Origin: UBA1447 sp002329225
Lineage (GTDB): Bacteria > Bacillota > Clostridia > Oscillospirales > Acutalibacteraceae
Direction of reading: 5' to 3'
NCBI GenBank assembly: GCA_050946835.1
Contig: JBMNVN010000002.1
Span: 186,001 to 250,000, forward strand
DNA length: 64,000 nt
Below, piece after piece: positions 7,413 through 17,272 of the stretch (the stretch's first letter is position 1; each line of letters begins with the position of its first letter). The position numbers and the translations under genes are program-made. A model generated the notes under the pieces. The model ran no database searches, had not been told where the DNA came from, and worked only from the letters and a program-made list of their open reading frames with translations.

Positions 7413-10400
7413 ATGTCCTTTTGTCACTTGCACCTACATTCTGAATATAGTTTGCTTGATGGCGCTTGCAGAATAAAAGATTTAGTTAAGCAAGTAAAAG
7501 AACTTGGCCAACAAGCGGTTGCAGTTACCGATCATGGCGCCATGTACGGTGTAATAGATTTTTATACAGCAGCAAAACAATGTGGAATTAAACCTATAAT
7601 AGGTTGTGAAGTTTATGTTGCTTCAGGCTCCAGAACGGATAAATCTGCAGCTCAGTCGGGTGACCGTTCACATTTGATTTTGCTTTGCGAGAATAATGTG
7701 GGCTATCAGAACTTAATCGCCATGCTCTCTGAAGCGTGGATAACGGGATTTTACGGCAAGCCCAGGGTTGATAAAGAATTACTTGAAAAACATCATGAGG
7801 GCTTGATTGCCCTTTCCGCATGTTTGGCCGGTGAAGTGCCCAAGGCCTTGCTCAATAATGATTATGAAGAAGCAAGAAGAATTGCTCTCTGGTACGAGGG
7901 CGTTTTCGGGCACGGAAATTACTATTTGGAACTCCAAAATCACTCTATGTCCGAGCAAATATATATTTTGCCGGAAATGCTGCGCTTATCAGAAGAAACG
8001 GGAATTCCTTTAGTAGCAACCAATGATGTTCACTATATTCAAAAGGAAGATTCAAAACTACAACAGGTATTAATTTGCATTCAAACAAATCATGTTCTCG
8101 GCGAAAGCACCGGACTTGAATTTGAAACAAACGAGTTCTATTTAAAAAGCGAAGATGAAATGAGAGCGCTTTTTAATGATTTTCCCGGCTCAATAGAAAA
8201 CACCCAAATTATTGCGGACAGATGCAATGTTGACTTTGAATTTGGACATGTAATTTTACCGCATTTCGAAATTAAGGAAGATATAAGCCATGCCGAATGG
8301 CTTAAAAACTTATGCTATAAGGGAATCAAAAAAAGGATGGGGGACAATGTCCCGGCGAAATATTATGAGCGTCTGGATTACGAGTTGGAAGTAATCGAGA
8401 ACATGGGATATGTTGATTATTACCTTATAGTTCATGACTTTATTCAATATGCAAGAAACAATGGAATTCCGGTGGGTCCGGGCAGAGGGTCGGGGGCCGG
8501 AAGTATTGCAGCTTATTCTATAGGTATAACGGGAATTGACCCGATTAAATACGGACTGTTGTTTGAAAGATTTTTAAATCCCGAAAGGGTAAGTATGCCC
8601 GATTTTGACATAGACTTTTGTTATGAGCGCAGGCAGGAAGTCATAGATTATGTGGTCGAGAAATACGGAAAAGACCACGTCGCACAAATTATCACCTTCG
8701 GTACCCTCGGAGCAAAAGCGGCTATCAGGGATGTCGGCCGCGTATTGGGATTGCCATATTCAACTGTTGACTTTGTGGCAAAACAAATTCCCGCTGAACT
8801 TGGGATGACTATTGAAAAAGCACTAACCGTGTCCGAAGAATTCAGAAAGCAATACAACAATCCCGAAATTAAGGAACTCATAGATACCGCCTCAAAACTT
8901 TCGGGAATGCCTCGTCATGCATCTACACATGCAGCAGGAGTGGTTATTACCCGTGACCCTGTGGCTACTTATGTGCCTTTAGCAAGAAACGACGAGGCTA
9001 TAGTGACGCAATTCCCAATGGGTATTATTGAAAAGCTCGGCCTGTTAAAGGTCGATTTTTTGGGACTTAGAACTTTAACGGTAATCAGTGATGCTGAAGA
9101 GGCTATTAGAAAAAAACAACCTGAATTCAGTATTGAGAATATTTCAATTTCAGATGAAAAAGTGTTTGATATGCTGTCAAAAGGTTTTACAGAGGGCGTA
9201 TTTCAGTTTGAATCCGCCGGTATGCGTAATGTTTTAACAGGACTTGTTCCAAACAGTATAGAAGACTTGATTGCGGTTATTTCTCTTTACAGACCGGGTC
9301 CTATGGATTCAATACCCAAGTATATTGAGAACAGACATAACCCTGAAAGGATTAGATATTCTACTCCCGAACTGGAAGACATTCTCGGTGTTACAAACGG
9401 ATGCATTGTTTACCAGGAACAGGTTATGGAAATTTTCCGATCCTTGGCAGGTTACTCCTACGGCAGGGCGGATATAGTTCGCCGGGCAATGTCGAAGAAA
9501 AACCATGAGGTGATGGAAAGGGAACGCGATTGCTTTATCAACGGTCAAATTAATTTGAATGGCGAAATTGAGTGCGACGGCGCAATCAGAAGAGGAATAG
9601 ATAAAGATGTTGCCAACAGCATATTTGATGATATGTCATCCTTTGCTTCTTACGCCTTTAACAAGTCCCATGCTGCAGCGTATGCCTTAGTTGCATATCA
9701 GACCGCTTGGTTAAAATGCTATTATCCTAAGGAATATATGGCGGCACTACTTAGCAGCGTATTGGATAACACAGCGAAAGTTGCTGTTTATATTTCTGAA
9801 TGCAACCGTTTAGGGATTACGGTTATGCCTCCGAGCGTGCTGTACAGCGATGAGAAATTCGAAGTCAAAAATGATGATATTCGCTTTGGATTATTGGCTA
9901 TAAAAAATCTGGGTAAAGGTTTTATTGCCGAAATTTTGAAAGAAAGAAATGACAACGGAGTCTTTAAATCATTTTATGATTTTTGCAAACGCTTGTATGG
10001 TAAAGATTTTAATCGGCGTGCGGTTGAAAGTATAATAAAAAGCGGCGCATTGGACGGCCTCGGAGCAAACAGAATGCAAATGTTACAAGCGCTTCCATCG
10101 ATAATGGCAAGCTTGGAAAGTGAAAAAAAGAGAAATATTTCCGGTCAATTAGGATTTTTTGATATACTGCCGAATGATGAAGCAATGCATGAACCGGATT
10201 TGCCAAATGTAGAAGAAATGCCGAACTCAGAACTGCTGGCTTATGAAAAAGAAGTTATCGGCATATACTTAACCGGACACCCTATGAACGAATACAGGGC
10301 TTATGCCGAGTCTATAGGCGCTGCACAAACTATAGATTTAATGAATGCGTCATCCGATTTTGGTTCAATTTATCAAGACAATTCCAATGTTAACTTGGTG

Positions 10401-10991
10401 GGTATAATTACTTCTGTCAAAAGAAAGACTACCAGATCAAATGAGACCATGGCGTTTTTAAGTGTTGAAGATTTGTTCGGCTCTATTGAAGTGATAGTTT
10501 TTCCGAAAATATTTAGTGAGAATGCTCTTATTCTTTTTCAAGGAAAGATTATCCGTATAGCGGGACGTCTGAGTTTGAGAGAAGACGATGAGCCGAAGAT
10601 CGTTGCCGACCTGATTGAAGATTGCACATCTGATGTATATAAAGATTCCGATTTTTCAATTTCAGATAGTAGTCGGAAAGAATCAAAAGAGGTTCAGGGA
10701 TTTACTGAAGAAAAGACTGCCTATAATTACATACCAAATGAACAAATGGGCGAAAGTGTTCTATATTTAAGGTTTCCGAACTCAAGTTGTGCTCAATTAG
10801 CGCAGGTTAATAAACTCTTATCAATTTTTGAAGGTAAGTCAGCCGTTGTTTTCTATTTTAGTGACAGCAATGAGTATATTAAGCATAAAAATGGAAGCGG
10901 TGTATACTTGAACGATGTTATGTTAAATGAACTGAATAAAATTCTTGGCAGCGATAGTGTAATTGTAAAACGTAGAAAAGCAAAAATTTGA
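7413..10991 (+). CDS. dnaE: DNA polymerase III subunit alpha (DnaE type)
   Basis: C-family replicative polymerase of 1192 residues. The N-terminal PHP domain is seen in HLHLHSEYSLLDGA and VTDHGAMYG. The polymerase catalytic aspartates lie in the PDFDIDFCYERR motif, preceded by GPGRGSGAGS. The helix-hairpin-helix region follows and a C-terminal OB-fold is seen in VNLVGIITSVKRKTT. No 3'-5' exonuclease insertion is present, so this is DnaE and not PolC. The start is ATG 7413 with GGAG 7 bases upstream, inside the end of whiA. An upstream in-frame codon at 7389 has no Shine-Dalgarno sequence. Confidence 0.97.
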   Translation: MSFCHLHLHSEYSLLDGACRIKDLVKQVKELGQQAVAVTDHGAMYGVIDFYTAAKQCGIKPIIGCEVYVASGSRTDKSAAQSGDRSHLILLCENNVGYQNLIAMLSEAWITGFYGKPRVDKELLEKHHEGLIALSACLAGEVPKALLNNDYEEARRIALWYEGVFGHGNYYLELQNHSMSEQIYILPEMLRLSEETGIPLVATNDVHYIQKEDSKLQQVLICIQTNHVLGESTGLEFETNEFYLKSEDEMRALFNDFPGSIENTQIIADRCNVDFEFGHVILPHFEIKEDISHAEWLKNLCYKGIKKRMGDNVPAKYYERLDYELEVIENMGYVDYYLIVHDFIQYARNNGIPVGPGRGSGAGSIAAYSIGITGIDPIKYGLLFERFLNPERVSMPDFDIDFCYERRQEVIDYVVEKYGKDHVAQIITFGTLGAKAAIRDVGRVLGLPYSTVDFVAKQIPAELGMTIEKALTVSEEFRKQYNNPEIKELIDTASKLSGMPRHASTHAAGVVITRDPVATYVPLARNDEAIVTQFPMGIIEKLGLLKVDFLGLRTLTVISDAEEAIRKKQPEFSIENISISDEKVFDMLSKGFTEGVFQFESAGMRNVLTGLVPNSIEDLIAVISLYRPGPMDSIPKYIENRHNPERIRYSTPELEDILGVTNGCIVYQEQVMEIFRSLAGYSYGRADIVRRAMSKKNHEVMERERDCFINGQINLNGEIECDGAIRRGIDKDVANSIFDDMSSFASYAFNKSHAAAYALVAYQTAWLKCYYPKEYMAALLSSVLDNTAKVAVYISECNRLGITVMPPSVLYSDEKFEVKNDDIRFGLLAIKNLGKGFIAEILKERNDNGVFKSFYDFCKRLYGKDFNRRAVESIIKSGALDGLGANRMQMLQALPSIMASLESEKKRNISGQLGFFDILPNDEAMHEPDLPNVEEMPNSELLAYEKEVIGIYLTGHPMNEYRAYAESIGAAQTIDLMNASSDFGSIYQDNSNVNLVGIITSVKRKTTRSNETMAFLSVEDLFGSIEVIVFPKIFSENALILFQGKIIRIAGRLSLREDDEPKIVADLIEDCTSDVYKDSDFSISDSSRKESKEVQGFTEEKTAYNYIPNEQMGESVLYLRFPNSSCAQLAQVNKLLSIFEGKSAVVFYFSDSNEYIKHKNGSGVYLNDVMLNELNKILGSDSVIVKRRKAKI

Positions 10992-11016
10992 CGAAACATT
11001 AAACCTGTTATATCAT
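10988..11016 (+). promoter_or_regulatory. Promoter of pfkA-pcrA
   Basis: TTGACG (10988-10993) overlapping the dnaE stop codon, 17-base spacer, TATCAT (11011-11016). A leader of about 25 bases precedes the pfkA Shine-Dalgarno sequence TTGAGGATG. Confidence 0.65.
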
Positions 11017-11048
11017 TTATAAAATATAATTTTTTTGAGGATGATTGT

Positions 11049-12011
11049 ATGAAAAAAATTGGTGTATTAACAAGCGGTGGTGATGCCCCGGGAATTAATG
11101 CCGCTATCAGGGCCGTTGTGCGTTCAGGTTGTGAAAACGGTATGGAGGTTTACGGAATCAGGCGCGGGTTTGCCGGCTTGCTTAATGGGGAAATTGAGTT
11201 GGAATCATTACGGAGCGTGTCAAATATTATTCACAGAGGCGGCACGGTTCTGTATTCATCAAGGAGCAAAGAGTTCCAGACCGAAGAGGGAATGCAAAAG
11301 GCAATTTCATTTTGTAAGGAAGTTGGAATTGAAGGGATTGTAGTCATCGGAGGAGACGGTTCTTTTCGGGGAGCACGAGACCTTTCATTACGCGGGCTTC
11401 CCTGTGTAGGTGTTCCCGGCACAATAGATAACGATATAAGCTGTACCGATTTTACAATCGGTTATGATACTTGTTTAAACACGATTTTGGCAATGATAGA
11501 CAGAATAAGGGATACGATGGAAGCCCATGACAGATGTTGCGTTATTGAAGTTATGGGGCGCTCAGCCGGTTTTTTGGCCTTGAATTCCGGTATTGCCGGC
11601 GGAGCGACTTCTATTTTGATTCCGGAGATTGAATACGATATAAAAAGAGATATTATTGACAGAATGAAGAGAACTCAAAAAGCCGGCAAGCGGCACTTTA
11701 TAATTGTTGTCGCGGAAGGGGTTGGCGGCGTTGAAGAAATAAGTAAAAAGATTGAACAGGAAACAGGTGTTGAAAGCCGCAGCGTCATTTTAGGTCATGT
11801 ACAAAGAGGCGGTTCACCTACTGCAAGGGACAGGGTGTTGGCAAGCCGAATGGGTTATGCCGCATTACAGCTTTTATTAAACGGAGTCGGAAACAGGGTT
11901 GTAGCGATTAGAAAAGAAGAAATAGTGGATTTTGACATTTTTGAGGCTTTAAAGACAGAGAAAAAAATTGACGCCAATCTTTATAGGATAGCGCATGAGA
12001 TATCAATATAA
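11049..12011 (+). CDS. pfkA: 6-phosphofructokinase (ATP-dependent)
   Basis: Commits fructose 6-phosphate to glycolysis. Motifs are the N-terminal TSGGDAPGINAAIRA, ATP-binding GGDGSFRGA, the catalytic GTIDNDI with the general-base Asp, EVMGRSAGFLAL for substrate binding and HVQRGGSPTARDR. The GGDGS context fits ATP rather than pyrophosphate dependence. Length of 320 residues matches the B. subtilis type. The start is ATG with GAGGATG upstream. Its stop overlaps the pcrA start by one base (TAATG), so the two are translated in a coupled way. Confidence 0.97.
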   Translation: MKKIGVLTSGGDAPGINAAIRAVVRSGCENGMEVYGIRRGFAGLLNGEIELESLRSVSNIIHRGGTVLYSSRSKEFQTEEGMQKAISFCKEVGIEGIVVIGGDGSFRGARDLSLRGLPCVGVPGTIDNDISCTDFTIGYDTCLNTILAMIDRIRDTMEAHDRCCVIEVMGRSAGFLALNSGIAGGATSILIPEIEYDIKRDIIDRMKRTQKAGKRHFIIVVAEGVGGVEEISKKIEQETGVESRSVILGHVQRGGSPTARDRVLASRMGYAALQLLLNGVGNRVVAIRKEEIVDFDIFEALKTEKKIDANLYRIAHEISI

Positions 12012-14368
12012 TGAATAGAGAAGAAATACCGGCTCTGCGCAAGCGGGCTTTAGAGAGTTATTACAAAAAAATGAATGAAGCTCAAGCTCAAGCGGTCTTT
12101 TGTGTTAAAGGACCGCTTTTAGTGCTTGCCGGAGCGGGGAGCGGCAAAACAACTGTAATTGTTAACCGGCTGGAATATCTTTTGCGTTTCGGCAATGCGT
12201 ATCATTCAGATATTTTTGAGTATGAGCCTGATGATGATGCTGTTGAATATATGAAAAAATTTGCAGATGGAAAAGTTGGCTATAATGAGAATTTTGAAAA
12301 GTATTTAAGGCTTGAGCCTGTAAAACCGTGGCATGTACTTGCTATAACTTTTACAAATAAAGCCGCAGGGGAGTTAAAAGAACGCCTTGAAAAAAAGTTG
12401 GGTGAGACTGCACGGGATGTATGGGCCGGCACCTTCCATTCATCATGTGTCAGAATACTACGGGCTCATGCAGATGTTCTCGGATATTCAAGAAACTTTA
12501 CTATTTATGACACTGACGACTCAAAGAGAGTTATGAAGGAAACGCAAAAACTCCTCGGTATTGAAGATAAAATGTTATCTCATAAAGCCATCCTTTCCGT
12601 TATCAGCCGCGCAAAAGATTATTTGCAGGCACCAGATGAGTTTTTAAGTCAGAATTACAATGATTTCAGAATGAGGCGAATAGGGGAAGCATATGAGAAG
12701 TATCAGGCTTTGTTAAAAAGTGCTGATGCAATGGATTTTGACGATCTCATTTTTAATGCAGTTAAGTTACTTGAAAGCAACCCGGAAATATTGAATAAAT
12801 ATTCGGATAAATTTTCATATGTGATGGTGGACGAATTTCAGGACACAAATTACGCTCAATATAGACTTGTTTCTCTTCTTGCATCTAAGTATATGAATTT
12901 GTGTGTTGTAGGGGACGACGATCAAAGCATTTACCGTTTTCGCGGTGCAACGATTGAAAATATTTTGGGTTTTGAAAAACAATTTCCGAATGCTAAAGTA
13001 ATCAAATTGGAGAAAAATTACAGATCAACAAAAAATATTTTGGATACGGCCAATCATGTTATCGCAAATAACGAAGGAAGAAAAGGTAAGTCGTTGTGGA
13101 CGGATAATCCTGTCGGTGACAAAGTTCTGTTTTATTCCGCTATAGATGAACAGTCAGAGGCCCGATTTATAAGTGAAGAAATTACTGAAAACGTTGCAGA
13201 CGGTACGCCCTTTAATTCCCACGCGATTCTTTACCGCATGAATGCACAGTCAAATACTATTGAAAATGCACTTGTCAGAGCCGGTATTCCTTACAGGGTT
13301 GTGGGGGGACACAGGTTCTACGAGAGAAAAGAAATTAAAGATTCTATTGCTTATTTGTCCGTAGTCACTAACCCTGCCGATAGTGTAAGGCTTCGCAGAA
13401 TAATAAATGAACCCAAAAGGGGAATCGGCGATGTTACTGTAGCTAATGCGGCAGAAATAGCCGATGCTCTGGGTATTTCATTATTTGAAGTCTTAAAATC
13501 AGCGGACAGATATCCCGCTCTTAACAGGGCATCCCGCAAATTAATAGAGTTTAGCGAACTTATTGAATATTTTATTTCTGCTGCCGAAGAACTCCCGCTT
13601 TCCGCCCTCTTTGATTTAATTATCAAAAAGACCGGCTATTTGGATTTACTTAGAAGCGATCCGTTAACTTTTGATGAACGAAGCGCAAACCTTGCAGAAC
13701 TCGCCAACAACCTTGACAGATATTCTGAAGAAAATCCTCAAGGTGATTTAAGCGGATTTCTTGAGGAAGTTGCTCTTATCACAGACATAGACAACTATAA
13801 CTCTGAAGTTGATGCAGTTACTTTAATGACAATTCACTCCGCAAAAGGATTGGAATTTCCCATTGTATTTATTGTCGGTATGGAAGAGGGGATATTCCCA
13901 AGCTATCAATCCATGTATTCACCGGCTGAAATTGAAGAAGAGAGAAGACTGGCTTACGTTGCTATTACCAGAGCAATGCAAAGGCTATACCTGACAAACG
14001 CTAAAACAAGAATGCTTTACGGCTCGACCTCCAGAAACCCAACTTCCAGATTTATTGAAGAAATTCCCGATTCATTACTGGAGATGCGGAGCGATTACAC
14101 TAACCTTTTCAAAACCTTAATAGAACTTGACGGCCCAGCAAAACAGCCCTCATCCCAAAGAAGTAAGATTTCCGACAATGCGGCGGCTACAACACCACCT
14201 CCCGTGACTCTAAAAGTAGGAGATACGGTAAAACACGCAGTTTTTGGACAGGGAATTCTTCTTTCCATTCAACCTGTAGGTAATGATTCGTTGTTGGAAG
14301 TTGCCTTTGAAGAAAAGGGCACAAAAAAATTAATGGCAAATTACGCAAAGCTGCATAAAGTGCCATAA
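12011..14368 (+). CDS. pcrA: UvrD/PcrA-type ATP-dependent DNA helicase
   Basis: Superfamily 1A 3'-5' helicase for repair, plasmid replication and clearing RecA or RNA polymerase from DNA. It has Walker A AGAGSGKTT (residues 40-48), motif Ia AITFTNKAAGELKERL, motif II VDEFQDTN, motif III GDDDQSIYRFRGA, motif IV LEKNYRST, motif V TIHSAKGLEFP and motif VI VAITRA. A C-terminal Tudor-like tail (KVGDTVKHAVFGQGILLSI) binds RNA polymerase in PcrA. Length is 785 residues. About 40 acidic residues are inserted between motif I and Ia (residues 62-103) compared with B. subtilis or Geobacillus PcrA. Confidence 0.95.
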   Translation: MNREEIPALRKRALESYYKKMNEAQAQAVFCVKGPLLVLAGAGSGKTTVIVNRLEYLLRFGNAYHSDIFEYEPDDDAVEYMKKFADGKVGYNENFEKYLRLEPVKPWHVLAITFTNKAAGELKERLEKKLGETARDVWAGTFHSSCVRILRAHADVLGYSRNFTIYDTDDSKRVMKETQKLLGIEDKMLSHKAILSVISRAKDYLQAPDEFLSQNYNDFRMRRIGEAYEKYQALLKSADAMDFDDLIFNAVKLLESNPEILNKYSDKFSYVMVDEFQDTNYAQYRLVSLLASKYMNLCVVGDDDQSIYRFRGATIENILGFEKQFPNAKVIKLEKNYRSTKNILDTANHVIANNEGRKGKSLWTDNPVGDKVLFYSAIDEQSEARFISEEITENVADGTPFNSHAILYRMNAQSNTIENALVRAGIPYRVVGGHRFYERKEIKDSIAYLSVVTNPADSVRLRRIINEPKRGIGDVTVANAAEIADALGISLFEVLKSADRYPALNRASRKLIEFSELIEYFISAAEELPLSALFDLIIKKTGYLDLLRSDPLTFDERSANLAELANNLDRYSEENPQGDLSGFLEEVALITDIDNYNSEVDAVTLMTIHSAKGLEFPIVFIVGMEEGIFPSYQSMYSPAEIEEERRLAYVAITRAMQRLYLTNAKTRMLYGSTSRNPTSRFIEEIPDSLLEMRSDYTNLFKTLIELDGPAKQPSSQRSKISDNAAATTPPPVTLKVGDTVKHAVFGQGILLSIQPVGNDSLLEVAFEEKGTKKLMANYAKLHKVP

Positions 14369-14386
14369 TTATTTATTGAATTCAAG

Positions 14387-15580
14387 TCAAGCATTAGAGA
14401 AGGGTGTTCTTATATGACTCATCCGGAAGTTAACCGGAATCGTTTCTAAACCGGCACGATAAACACTCAGAACGATACCTATACCCAAGTATATACAAAG
14501 GTTTGAAGAGCCGCCTGCACTGAAAAAAGGAAGGGCTATACCTATTGTGGGGAGCAGCTTAAGGCACATGCCTACATTAATAATAGTCTGAGAGGCTATC
14601 ATTAAAGCCATTGAGTTGCAAAAGTAACTGCCGGACATATTGTTTGACTTTCGGCCTATGTGAACAATTTTGATAATAATAAGGGTTAGAATTAACAGTG
14701 CGGCCATGCTGCCGATAAAGCCCAGTTCTTCACCGATTACCGAAAAAATCATATCGCTTTCATCAACGGGGATTAAATTGCCCTGAGTGTAAACACCCTT
14801 AAATAGGCCGCTACCTGAAAGTTGTCCTGAACCTATTGCATTTACACTCTGCTGCTGTTGGTAGATGAGTGTTTTATAGACTGATTCGGAAACGGCATTT
14901 GGAAAATATATCACTAAAAAGCGTTGTTTCTGAAATTCACTGAAAAACTTTATCCAAAGCAAGGGTAACGCTGCCAATAACAAAGCAAAGCCGCCTGCAA
15001 AATACCTGATTTTTACTCCGGCTATATAAAGCATACCGAATAGTATAGCTACAAAAACAAGAGCCGAACCTAAGTCGCCCGTGGCTATAACAAGCATTGT
15101 AGGAACTGCACCGTGAACACATAAAAGAACAATATTCTTAAATTCGTTTATACGGTTTTTTACCGAATCAAGATGCAGTGAGAAGGTAATCATAAATCCG
15201 ATTTTTAAAAGTTCAGACGGCTGAAAATATACTCCGGCAATATTAAGCCATGACCTTGCATCCGGTCTGTTACTCGGCCCAACTCCAAAGAAAAAGAGTG
15301 AAATCATAAGCAGAAGACATAGAGCCGCATAGAAAGGCCAAAGCTTCATAATTGTTTCATAACCGATGGACGATGCTATCAGTCCTATAATAAGGCCGAT
15401 TGAAATGGCTACCATCATGATTATACTATCTCTCGAAATACTCTGTGTATCGGGAATATCAGAAAGCGTGGCGCTGTGAACCATTATAATTCCAAAGCCG
15501 GAAGCAATTAGACAAAGCGACAACAGCAATTTGTCTGTTGTCCGAATAAAGGAAAAAAATGAATTAAAAAACTTTTTCAC
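14387..15580 (-). CDS. rodA: Rod shape-determining protein RodA (SEDS glycosyltransferase)
   Basis: Polytopic SEDS peptidoglycan polymerase of 397 residues with about ten hydrophobic helices. Motifs are RSWLNIAGVYFQPSELLKI, ATGDLGSALVF with the catalytic Asp, PVDESDMIFSVIGEELGFIG and LPFFSAGGSSNLC near the C-terminus. It is closer to RodA than FtsW by the GVYFQPSEL region; FtsW or SpoVE is the alternative. The start is GTG 15580 with GGAGG 5 bases upstream; a GTG at 15592 would place the Shine-Dalgarno sequence inside the gene. It converges on pcrA with an 18-base gap and is divergent from tsaE. Confidence 0.9.
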   Translation of the reverse strand: MKKFFNSFFSFIRTTDKLLLSLCLIASGFGIIMVHSATLSDIPDTQSISRDSIIMMVAISIGLIIGLIASSIGYETIMKLWPFYAALCLLLMISLFFFGVGPSNRPDARSWLNIAGVYFQPSELLKIGFMITFSLHLDSVKNRINEFKNIVLLCVHGAVPTMLVIATGDLGSALVFVAILFGMLYIAGVKIRYFAGGFALLLAALPLLWIKFFSEFQKQRFLVIYFPNAVSESVYKTLIYQQQQSVNAIGSGQLSGSGLFKGVYTQGNLIPVDESDMIFSVIGEELGFIGSMAALLILTLIIIKIVHIGRKSNNMSGSYFCNSMALMIASQTIINVGMCLKLLPTIGIALPFFSAGGSSNLCIYLGIGIVLSVYRAGLETIPVNFRMSHIRTPFSNA

Positions 15581-15600
15581 ACCTACCTCCACTTTCGTTA

Positions 15601-15629
15601 ATTATAATTCGGACTATAAGGTTTTTCAA
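15601..15629 (-). promoter_or_regulatory. Promoter of rodA
   Basis: Minus strand TTGAAA (15629-15624), 17-base spacer, TATAAT (15606-15601), close to consensus and about 20 bases before the GTG start, so the leader is very short. Confidence 0.75.
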
Positions 15630-15691
15630 GCGGCTCTCTTTTAATCTTATTAAAATTATGTTAAAATCACCGTAGTAATTGAAGGTGTCAA

Positions 15692-16135
15692 ATGAGGGAA
15701 TATTTTTCATACAGTACAGAACAAACTGAGAATATCGGAGCGAATTTCGGAAAGAAGCTGAAAAGCGGTGATTTTGTAGCTTTATTTGGCGAAATCGGTG
15801 CGGGAAAAACCGCTTTTGTAAGGGGGCTTGCAAAAGGTCTCGGTATTACAGAAATGATACTTAGTCCCACCTTTACCATAGCCCATGAATATCAGAAGCC
15901 GGTGAGGTTTGTTCATTTTGATATGTACCGCATAGAATCCTGGGACGATCTTTACAGCTGCGCTTACTTTGACTATTTGAACGAAGACTGCATCGTTGCC
16001 TGCGAATGGAGTGAAAATATTGAAAATGCTTTACCCGAAAGATATTTCAAGGTTTTAATTTTAAAGGAAGAGGTAGAAGAAGACCGGCGAATTCTGATTT
16101 CGGAGGTTGGTTTCTGTGAAAACACTTGCAGTTGA
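15692..16135 (+). CDS. tsaE: tRNA threonylcarbamoyladenosine biosynthesis protein TsaE
   Basis: ATPase of the TsaB-TsaD-TsaE complex that completes t6A37 in ANN-decoding tRNAs. Walker A is GEIGAGKTAFVRGLA (about residues 32-46), followed by LSPTFTIAHEY and HFDMYRIES, which are diagnostic for TsaE. Length is 147 residues. The start is ATG with GAAGGTG upstream. It overlaps tsaB by 20 bases, as expected for functionally linked genes. tsaD is not in the window. Confidence 0.95.
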   Translation: MREYFSYSTEQTENIGANFGKKLKSGDFVALFGEIGAGKTAFVRGLAKGLGITEMILSPTFTIAHEYQKPVRFVHFDMYRIESWDDLYSCAYFDYLNEDCIVACEWSENIENALPERYFKVLILKEEVEEDRRILISEVGFCENTCS

Positions 16136-16826
16136 AAGTTCGGGTAAATCCTGCAGTGTTGCTGTGGCGGATAACAACATCATTATTGCGGATATTTTTT
16201 TAAATAACGGGTTAACTCATAGCCAGACTCTATCAACTATGATCGATTTTGCTCTAATCTCCGCAAAGGTCGACATAAGGGATATTGACCTGTTTGCGGT
16301 GGCAAACGGACCGGGTTCCTTTACAGGTGTCAGAATAGGAGTATCAAATATTAAGGGCTTGGCACAGCCTTTAAAAACAAAATGCGCACCTGTTTCTACT
16401 TTAGCGGCGATTGCATTTAATTTAATCGGAATAAATTCATATGTTTGTACGGCACTCGATGCGCGTTGTTCTCAGTTTTATTATGCAATTTTTAAATGTG
16501 ATTCAGATAAAGCGGAAAGGCTTTCCCCAGACTCGGCAGGCGGTTTTGAAGAAATCATAAACACAGTAACAAATGTTTTAAAACCTACTGATTCCATTAT
16601 TCTCGCAGGTGACGGAGCTGAGAAATTATTTGAGTTTTTTAATGATTCCGAGTTTATTGCAAAACTTGCCCCGGAAACCTTAAGGCTGCAAAGAGCTGCG
16701 GGCGTTTGTAAAGCGGCAACATCAATGTTAAAGTCAGAATATTGTACCGCTGACGATTTACAGCCGTTTTATTTAAGGCCGCCTCAGGCGGAACGAAATT
16801 TAAAGAAGGGGATTGATAACAAATGA
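16116..16826 (+). CDS. tsaB: tRNA threonylcarbamoyladenosine biosynthesis protein TsaB
   Basis: Inactive ASKHA-fold paralogue of TsaD that scaffolds the t6A complex. N-terminal LAVESSGKSCSVAV, THSQTL and the family hallmark VANGPGSFTGVRIGVSNIKGLA are clear. Length is 236 residues. The start is GTG 16116: GGAGG sits 9 bases upstream within the end of tsaE, and a TTG at 16107 is too close to it. Its end overlaps rpiB by 4 bases (ATGA). The often-linked rimI does not follow here. Confidence 0.94.
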   Translation: MKTLAVESSGKSCSVAVADNNIIIADIFLNNGLTHSQTLSTMIDFALISAKVDIRDIDLFAVANGPGSFTGVRIGVSNIKGLAQPLKTKCAPVSTLAAIAFNLIGINSYVCTALDARCSQFYYAIFKCDSDKAERLSPDSAGGFEEIINTVTNVLKPTDSIILAGDGAEKLFEFFNDSEFIAKLAPETLRLQRAAGVCKAATSMLKSEYCTADDLQPFYLRPPQAERNLKKGIDNK

Positions 16827-17260
16827 TTTATTTAGGGGCAGATCATGCCGGCTTTGGATTAAAAGAAATGATAAAAAAGTATTTAGACAGTTCAAAGATC
16901 CAATTTGAGGATTTGGGAACATATTCTGAAGCTTCTTGTGACTACGCCCTTATTGCTGAAGAAGTTGCAAGGGCTGTTGTCGAAGAAAAAAACAGTTTAG
17001 GGCTTTTATTCTGCGGTACAGGCGTGGGTATGTCTATTGCGGCTAATAAAGTGAAAGATGTTAGAGCGGCTTGTTGTTCAGACTGCTATTCCGCCAAGAT
17101 GACAAGACTGCACAACGATGCAAATATACTCTGCCTTGGCTCTCGGGTTATTGGGATAGGTCTTGCCGAACAAATTGTAGAAGTATTTTTAAATACCGAT
17201 TTTACCAATGAAGAAAGACATTCCAGGCGCATTAATCAAATTCACAAATTAGAGAAATAA
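16823..17260 (+). CDS. rpiB: Ribose 5-phosphate isomerase B
   Basis: Interconverts ribose 5-phosphate and ribulose 5-phosphate in the non-oxidative pentose phosphate pathway. It shows the RpiB/LacAB fold motifs YLGADHAGFGLK (N-terminus), FCGTGVGMSIAANK with the phosphate-binding loop and catalytic Cys, ARLHNDANIL-like RLHNDANILCLGSRVIG, and the C-terminal HSRRINQI. Length is 145 residues, normal. It overlaps the tsaB stop codon by 4 bases and is followed by upp after 12 bases, a pentose phosphate and PRPP-using pair. Confidence 0.95.
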   Translation: MIYLGADHAGFGLKEMIKKYLDSSKIQFEDLGTYSEASCDYALIAEEVARAVVEEKNSLGLLFCGTGVGMSIAANKVKDVRAACCSDCYSAKMTRLHNDANILCLGSRVIGIGLAEQIVEVFLNTDFTNEERHSRRINQIHKLEK

Positions 17261-17272
17261 TCGGAGGTTAAT

